Shown: positions 7,883 through 11,854 of the stretch, in pieces
Position numbering within the stretch: the stretch's first letter is position 1
Layout: every line of letters starts with the position of its first letter
Origin: an uncultured Clostridium sp.
Lineage (GTDB): Bacteria; Bacillota; Clostridia; TANB77; CAG-508
Length of the DNA: 11,854 nt
Reading direction: 5' to 3'
Assembly: GCA_900556695.1 (NCBI GenBank)
Contig: USQA01000016.1
Span: forward strand, 1-11,854
The notes under the pieces: generated by a model
The model's input: the letters and a program-made list of their open reading frames with translations, nothing else
Told to the model about the DNA's origin: nothing
Databases searched by the model: none
Program-made: the position numbers and the translations under genes

Positions 7883-7910
7883 ATTATTATTCTATATACA
7901 ACTTTTTCAA
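7883..7910 (-). promoter_or_regulatory. candidate promoter of the CmpB-family gene
   Basis: On the minus strand TTGAAA (7910-7905), a 16-nt spacer and AATAAT (5/6 match, 7888-7883). Transcription would begin about 25 nt before the Shine-Dalgarno. An overlapping alternative is TTGTAT with TAAAAT at 17 nt. Confidence 0.35.
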
Positions 7911-7943
7911 ATTAATATATTTATAAAAATTAACTAAATATCA

Positions 7944-8524
7944 TTACAAAAGTATTGGACTTATTTGTTGCCCTTCTAAAGCTAGTTTTGTAGTTTTTAT
8001 TATATATTCAGAATCAAATACTACTGATCTTGGTTTTGTTATAGGATTATCTTGTCTAAATGGAACAAAATAATAATTTTTACGATTTAATAATTTTCCT
8101 ATATTTTCTGCATTTCCACTTAGACCATTGTTAGTAGATGGTGCAATAACTACTGGTAAGCCGATTTCTTAAATGTGATTTCACAGCCATTACTGCTGGT
8201 GTATCTACTATATCACAAGCAAGTTTTGACATAGTGTTTCCGAGAACATGGAGCTACAATCATTATATCTGTCATTTGCTTTGGTCCTATTGGTTCTGCA
8301 TCTTGAATTGTATGAATAATTTTTTTACCTGTTATTTTTTCTATTTCATTAATAAAATCTTTTGCTTTACCAAATTTAGTATCTAAATCATAACTATTAT
8401 ATGACATTATTGGTATTACTTGAGCTTCTAATTTTATTAATTCTTTAATTTTAGGTATTACTTTTTTAAATGTACAAAATGAACCTGTTAGTACAAATCC
8501 AATTTTTTTGCCTTTTACATCCAA
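7944..8524 (-). CDS. dpaB: dipicolinate synthase subunit B, two +1 frameshifts at CGG codons
   Basis: Flavoprotein-like subunit of dipicolinate synthase (DpaB/SpoVFB), which with DpaA makes dipicolinic acid in the mother cell for the spore core. Motifs: KGKKIGFVLTGSFCTF at the N-terminus, SYNSYDLDTKFG, ITGKKIIHTIQDAEPIGPK, MIVAPCS; then, after a +1 shift, GNTMSKLACDIVDTPAVM and KSHLRN; then, after a second +1 shift, LPVVIAPSTNNGLSGNAEN, YYFVPFRQDNP and ALEGQQISPILL. Skipping the C of two in-frame CGG codons (minus-strand C at 8242 and 8163) gives one continuous protein of 192 aa, close to the usual 200, with no other defect. The start is TTG 8524 behind GGGGG with a slightly long spacing; a stop precedes it in frame. 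No dpaA lies beside it, unlike the usual dpaAB pair. It is either a recent pseudogene or decoded by frameshifting; the recurrence at CGG favours the latter. Confidence 0.88.
8161..8163 (-). other. putative +1 frameshift site 2 (CGG) in dpaB
   Basis: In the second reading frame the codons are AGA AAT CGG CTT; skipping the C gives AAT GGC TTA CCA GTA GTT, restoring the RN-x-x-PVV motif of the family and an open frame to the TAA at 7944. Confidence 0.65.
8240..8242 (-). other. putative +1 frameshift site 1 (CGG) in dpaB
   Basis: Zero-frame codons are CCA TGT TCT CGG AAA, codon 95, running to a TGA ten codons later. Skipping the C gives TCT GGA AAC ACT ATG TCA, restoring the conserved SGNTMSK motif. 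Confidence 0.7.
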
Positions 8525-8541
8525 AACTTATTAATTCCCCC

Positions 8542-8571
8542 TTTCATATTACATTTATATATAATATGAAA
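8542..8571. repeat. 10-bp perfect inverted repeat upstream of dpaB
   Basis: TTTCATATTA (8542-8551) and TAATATGAAA (8562-8571) are exact reverse complements 10 nt apart, immediately upstream of the dpaB Shine-Dalgarno and overlapping its putative -10 box. Possible operator or 5' hairpin; chance is not excluded in such AT-rich sequence. Confidence 0.45.
8560..8568 (-). promoter_or_regulatory. sigma-K-like -10 box upstream of dpaB
   Basis: The minus strand reads CATATTATA, matching the mother-cell sigma-K -10 pattern CATAnnnTA. This is the factor known to transcribe dipicolinate synthase genes in Bacillus. The expected AC at -35 is not clear. The box lies about 20 nt before the Shine-Dalgarno, a suitable distance. 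Confidence 0.35.
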
Positions 8572-8641
8572 TTTTACTAATTTTGGAATACTATTTGTCG
8601 TAAAAAGTAGAAAAATAAAGCAGATAACTTTTTTACTTCTT

Positions 8642-8752
8642 CAGTAAATAGTATATTAATATTTTGAATTAAAAGCTTGAGTAGCGCTAGCACACGGATA
8701 ACCCGTGAAGCCTCAAAAGTTTTAATGAAAAATATTAATATACTATTTACTG
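8642..8752 (+). repeat. 111-bp palindromic repeat, copy 2
   Basis: Same length as the copy at 6803 and alignable without gaps, with 13 differences. The outer stem is a perfect 24-bp pairing (8642-8665 with 8729-8752), extendable by 2 bp on each side. Six differences from copy 1 are three matched pairs (positions 4/108, 6/106 and 13/99) that keep base pairing. The apical hairpin is one pair longer here (CACGG-ATAAC-CCGTG). It lies between the dpaB promoter region and the YhgE terminator. Confidence 0.9.
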
Positions 8753-8776
8753 AAAATAAAATTTACTTATAAAATC

Positions 8777-8804
8777 TAAAAGAGCACCTACAAGAAGCGC
8801 TCTT
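8777..8804 (-). terminator. terminator of the yhgE gene
   Basis: On the minus strand, AAGAGC (8804-8799) pairs with GCTCTT (8785-8780), followed by TTTTAGATTTT, starting 9 nt after the yhgE stop codon. The stem is short, and a competing hairpin (AAGAAG/CTTCTT) overlaps it, so strength is uncertain. Confidence 0.55.
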
Positions 8805-8812
8805 CTTATTTC

Positions 8813-10732
8813 TTAATTTTTGTTAGCTACATTTGCCTTTTTATCATGTTTTGTTTTTAAATAATCTGCAATTAATGTAATAGCCATAAATACTATAAAT
8901 ATTCCAACTAATATACATGCGTTTTTTGCGATCATTCCATTATCAACTTTTATAAGTGATTCTTTTATTAATCTAATTGTATAATTCATTGGCATAAATT
9001 TATATATACTTTGGAAGAATTTTGGTACTGTTTCTATTGGGAATGTTCCTCCACTTGCTGCTAATTGTAATACCAATAATAATATACCTAAAAATTTTCC
9101 TACATCTCCTAGCTTTATTACTAAAAATTGTAATATGCTAAAGAATACAATAGATGTTAAAATACATGTTCCATAATATAGCCAAATGTTTGTAACTCCA
9201 AATCCTAATCCTGCCTTTAAGATAAATCCTAATACAATTCCTTGTGTTACTGAAATTGCAAAATATAATCCAGCACGTAAGTATTTATTTTGAGCATTTC
9301 TACCAAGTAATTTAAATCTGTCTTCAGGATCATAATAGAATATGATTAGCATAATTAATGCACCAACCCATAAAGATATAGACATAAAGTATGGAGCGAA
9401 TCCTACACCATAAGAATCTACTTGTGCGTAATCTTGTTCGTCTACTTCTACTGGTTCTGATGTATATTCATCTAATCCGTTTAAATTCTTTAATTCTTCT
9501 TGAGTATTTTCTATTCCGTTATTAATTTCATTTTTAAATGTATTTGTACCATTCAATAATGTTTGACTTCCGCTTAATGCTTGACTAGAACCGTTGCTTA
9601 ATTGTTTTGTTCCTTCTTTTATGGTTTTTGAATTAGTACTTAGTTTTTTTAATCCTTTTTGTAATTCTTCATTTCCTGTTTTTGCACTACTAATTCCTTG
9701 TTTTAATGTAAACATTCCAGAATTTAAAGTTTGTACTTTTGTGTTTAGAAGATTTACACCTTGTTCTAATTCTGTTCCTTTTGATTGAAGTGTTCCTAAT
9801 AATTGTGCGCTTCCGGCTGAAGAACTTTGCATTCCTTGTAATCTTTTAGCAGCATCATTAAGTGCGTCTGGATTATGAGTTTGTTGATAATTTACTAAAT
9901 CTTCTCCTACCTTTTGTATTTGAGTTGAAGTTGAATTAACACTTGAAACTAATTGATTAACACCTTTTACATAACTACTAACTCCTGCATTTAATGTGTT
10001 TGTTTTTTCTGCTAATTGACTTGTTCCAGAATAAATTTCATCAGCGCCTGAATTTAAGCTATTTAAACCATTTGCAAGTTTTTCACTTCCTGCATATGCA
10101 CTATCTACTCCCGAATCAAATTTTTCATAATTAGTACTTAAATTATTTGTTCCTTTATTTAATTCTTGTAATCCACTTTGTAATTGTGATGTACCATCTT
10201 GTAGTTGATTTGCACCATCTGAAATTTCTCCCATTTTATCTGGAACTTCTTCTAATTTATCAGATAATTTTCCAACTACTTTTTTACTTACTTCACTTCT
10301 TAACTCTGTTTCAACTGTAGTTACTACTTTATTAATTATTTGTGATGCTAAATAATTATTTTTTTGGTTTGGTGAATATGATATTGTTGTAACTTTTCTA
10401 TCTGAATTTTCAGCGTTATTCAAATCTTTTGTGAAGTTTTTAGGAATTGTTATTGTAGCATAGTAATCTTGATTTACTAACCCCTCTTGAGCTTCATCAC
10501 TATTATTTAAAACTGTTATTGTCATAGTGTCTTTATCTTTTAATTTGTTTACTAATTCAGTTCCTAAATTTTCATCATTATCTCCTTCATCTAAATTAAC
10601 AATAGCAATATTCATATCATGTAAATTTCCATATGGATCCCAGAATGCTTTTAAATAAAAAAAGCTATATAATACTGGAATTATTATAACTGCTATTATT
10701 ATAATTGCTTTCATAAATTTTTTATTTTTCAT
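8813..10732 (-). CDS. yhgE: YhgE/Pip domain membrane protein
   Basis: Membrane protein of 639 aa of the YhgE/Pip family (phage infection protein in lactococci; related members are linked to export and secretion functions, with no agreed biochemical role). One N-terminal membrane segment (about 8-28) is followed by KAFWDPYGNL and VNLDEGD, a large extracellular domain (30-445) and about five or six C-terminal membrane segments (450-625) with the ABC-2-like ASGGTFPIETVPKFFQ and KFMPMNYTIRLIKE. Residues 170-415 carry many spaced repeats of the form L-x-x-G (LQDGTSQLQSGLQELNKG and others), predicted to be a long coiled stalk. Start is ATG 10732, 8 nt after a perfect AGGAGG. It is divergent from a TetR-type gene, its probable repressor. 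Complete, normal length. Confidence 0.93.
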   Translation of the reverse strand: MKNKKFMKAIIIIAVIIIPVLYSFFYLKAFWDPYGNLHDMNIAIVNLDEGDNDENLGTELVNKLKDKDTMTITVLNNSDEAQEGLVNQDYYATITIPKNFTKDLNNAENSDRKVTTISYSPNQKNNYLASQIINKVVTTVETELRSEVSKKVVGKLSDKLEEVPDKMGEISDGANQLQDGTSQLQSGLQELNKGTNNLSTNYEKFDSGVDSAYAGSEKLANGLNSLNSGADEIYSGTSQLAEKTNTLNAGVSSYVKGVNQLVSSVNSTSTQIQKVGEDLVNYQQTHNPDALNDAAKRLQGMQSSSAGSAQLLGTLQSKGTELEQGVNLLNTKVQTLNSGMFTLKQGISSAKTGNEELQKGLKKLSTNSKTIKEGTKQLSNGSSQALSGSQTLLNGTNTFKNEINNGIENTQEELKNLNGLDEYTSEPVEVDEQDYAQVDSYGVGFAPYFMSISLWVGALIMLIIFYYDPEDRFKLLGRNAQNKYLRAGLYFAISVTQGIVLGFILKAGLGFGVTNIWLYYGTCILTSIVFFSILQFLVIKLGDVGKFLGILLLVLQLAASGGTFPIETVPKFFQSIYKFMPMNYTIRLIKESLIKVDNGMIAKNACILVGIFIVFMAITLIADYLKTKHDKKANVANKN

Positions 10733-10766
10733 TTCGACGACCTCCTAAATTAATCTCTAATAAACT

Positions 10767-10794
10767 ATTATAGGAGATTTTTCTATTTTTGCAA
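10767..10794 (-). promoter_or_regulatory. promoter of yhgE
   Basis: On the minus strand TATAAT (10772-10767) is a perfect -10 box and TTGCAA (10794-10789) a 4/6 -35 box with a 16-nt spacer. Transcription would begin near 10760, about 28 nt before the start codon. Confidence 0.55.
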
Positions 10795-10812
10795 CAACAA
10801 ATATATACTTTT

Positions 10813-10868
10813 GTAAAGATATCCTACATTTTTAATTATTTGTATATACATTTGTATATTATCTTTAC
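10813..10868. promoter_or_regulatory. inverted repeats between yhgE and the TetR gene, candidate operator
   Basis: GTAAAGATA (10813-10821) and TATCTTTAC (10860-10868) are exact reverse complements. Between them lies the perfect palindrome TGTATATACA (10841-10850), and TTTGTATA-like words recur. A TetR-family regulator dimer binds such symmetric sites. The region overlaps the presumed TetR-gene promoter (TTGTAT 10852-10857, TATAAA 10874-10879, 16-nt spacer), suggesting autoregulation. Confidence 0.5.
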
Positions 10869-10909
10869 TTTTGTATAAAAAAGTTGTAAAATAATATTAG
10901 GTGATATAA

Positions 10910-11473
10910 ATGAATGATTTAAGAGTAAAAAGAACATATATATTATTAAAAAATGCACTATTTGAACTTTTAGCACATCAATCTTTTGAAGAGATAAAAG
11001 TTAATGATATATGTAATTTAGCAATGGTACATAGAACTACTTTCTATAGCCATTTTTCAGATAAGTATGAATTATTAGAATATTGTATAAAAGATGTTGA
11101 GGATGAATTAACTCAAAAAATCAAATATAATAAATATTCTAATTTAAGAGAATTCTATACAAATTTAATTATGAGTTTACTAGAATATATTGCAGATAAT
11201 AAGAAATTTTTTAAAAATGTATTAAAAAATAATTCTAACAATAATATAGTAGCTCTTTTTACTAATGCTTGCATATCTTATATTACTGAAATGCTTGAAA
11301 AAGAAGAAGATATGGAAATTTATCATGAAATTCCCATATCTATAATTGCTCAATTTTATTCAGGTGCTGTAATTAACACTATTATTTTTTGGTTAAAAAC
11401 AAATAGTAAATTATCAGAGAAAGAACTATGTGAATATATAGTATCATTGATATTTGATCAGACACACAACTAA
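10910..11473 (+). CDS. TetR/AcrR-family transcriptional regulator
   Basis: DNA-binding regulator of 187 aa. The N-terminal helix-turn-helix domain (about 8-56) has the order typical of TetR proteins: RTYILLKNALFELL, FEEIKVNDICNLAMVHRTTFYSHF, then DKYELL. The C-terminal ligand-binding helices (60-187) are divergent, with the late AQFYSGAVINTIIFWL helix seen in the YhgD/DhaS-like subgroup. ATG start at 10910 after TTAGGTGAT. It is transcribed away from yhgE; in Bacillus subtilis a TetR-type gene (yhgD) likewise neighbours yhgE, so repression of yhgE and of itself is the likely role. Its stop codon overlaps the stop codon of the convergent signal peptidase gene by 4 nt. No clear terminator separates them. 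Confidence 0.92.
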   Translation: MNDLRVKRTYILLKNALFELLAHQSFEEIKVNDICNLAMVHRTTFYSHFSDKYELLEYCIKDVEDELTQKIKYNKYSNLREFYTNLIMSLLEYIADNKKFFKNVLKNNSNNNIVALFTNACISYITEMLEKEEDMEIYHEIPISIIAQFYSGAVINTIIFWLKTNSKLSEKELCEYIVSLIFDQTHN

Positions 11474-11854
11474 ATATTGTTTTGCTCATATTTCTTTCTT
11501 TTCTCTCTTCTTGCCTTTCTTTTATATTTTAATCTGTAATTGAAATATGTATTAAGGCAAACTAATAATATTAGTATAACTAATGTTACTTTGCTTTGCA
11601 GAACTTTTATTAAGTTACCAAAATTATTAATTTTAAATAAGTATTTCCCTTCTATTTGACTATAGCTTACTTTTTCTTTGTCTTCCCCCCTATTATTATC
11701 TCCTTTTGTTCTATACATTTTTATTCCATTTTCTTCGGAAACGCCTACTATTCTATGAGTATTTATACACTCGCCATCATGAAAAGAAATAATATCATTA
11801 ATTTTTATTTCTTTTTCTGGGACTTTTTTTACAAATATTGCATCTCCTACCATT
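11470..11854 (-). CDS. SipW-type signal peptidase I, 5' end outside the window
   Basis: Membrane serine protease that removes signal peptides outside the membrane; family S26B (SipW / archaeal-type), using Ser-His. Visible from the window edge are GDAIFVKKVP, NDIISF, the catalytic-His motif INTHRIVGV, YRTKGDNN with the conserved Asp, and GKYLFKI, then a membrane segment (about residues 87-107 of the visible part) and a very basic cytoplasmic tail (KYKRKARREKRKK). The catalytic Ser motif (SGSMxP) and the N-terminal membrane anchor lie beyond base 11854; the Met at 11853 is internal, not a start. In related bacteria this enzyme often processes biofilm (TasA-like) or other surface proteins, but the partners are not visible here. 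Confidence 0.85.
   Translation of the reverse strand, partial: MVGDAIFVKKVPEKEIKINDIISFHDGECINTHRIVGVSEENGIKMYRTKGDNNRGEDKEKVSYSQIEGKYLFKINNFGNLIKVLQSKVTLVILILLVCLNTYFNYRLKYKRKARREKRKKYEQNNI

Noticed and set aside
5449..8242. Sequencing error as the cause of the three frame breaks
   Set aside because: Not disproved, but the extra bases are single C residues outside homopolymer runs and always form CGG in frame, which is not the usual error pattern. Read data would settle it.
6803..8752. Integron attC sites or CRISPR repeats
   Set aside because: The palindromes lack the attC end motifs and have a conserved centre with variable ends. Two copies 1.7 kb apart with genes between them are not a CRISPR array.

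Overview
The window is very AT-rich, uses Arg codons mostly of the AGA type, has strong Shine-Dalgarno sites and carries a sporulation gene (dipicolinate synthase subunit B), a SipW-type signal peptidase, a YhgE/Pip protein and a clostridial-style class A PBP. This points to a low-GC, spore-forming member of the Firmicutes, most likely Clostridia (possibly an uncultured gut lineage; that last step is inference). No rRNA, tRNA, CRISPR array or insertion sequence with a transposase was seen, and no gene-free stretch exceeds 300 bases.

Layout. Bases 4-1406 and 1437-3932 (minus strand): an OmpR-family response regulator at the left edge, a terminator, then an operon of a class A penicillin-binding protein followed 30 nt later by DNA-3-methyladenine glycosylase I, which has an apparent ACG start codon. 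Bases 4010-4356 (plus): a complete small unit of promoter, 60-aa membrane protein and terminator. Bases 4435-6759 (plus): a GH30 family glycosidase with one +1 frameshift, coupled to a XerC/D-type tyrosine recombinase. Bases 6803-6913: a 111-bp palindromic repeat, then a bidirectional terminator. Bases 6984-8524 (minus): a CmpB-family membrane protein and an orphan dpaB with two +1 frameshifts. Bases 8642-8752: second copy of the 111-bp repeat. Bases 8813-11473: YhgE/Pip gene (minus) divergent from its probable TetR-family regulator (plus). Bases 11470-11854: SipW-type signal peptidase, cut off by the window edge.

Two things stand out. First, all three frameshifts in the window (one in GH30, two in dpaB) fall at an in-frame CGG codon, and in each case skipping the C restores the frame with a GGN glycine codon; I found only four in-frame CGG codons in about 3,500 codons, and the fourth is codon 2 of the 60-aa membrane protein. 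This looks like +1 frameshifting at a rare or unassigned CGG codon rather than random gene decay. Second, the two 111-bp palindromes are 98/111 identical, and six of the 13 differences form three compensatory base-pair changes in the outer stem, so the hairpin itself seems to be maintained.
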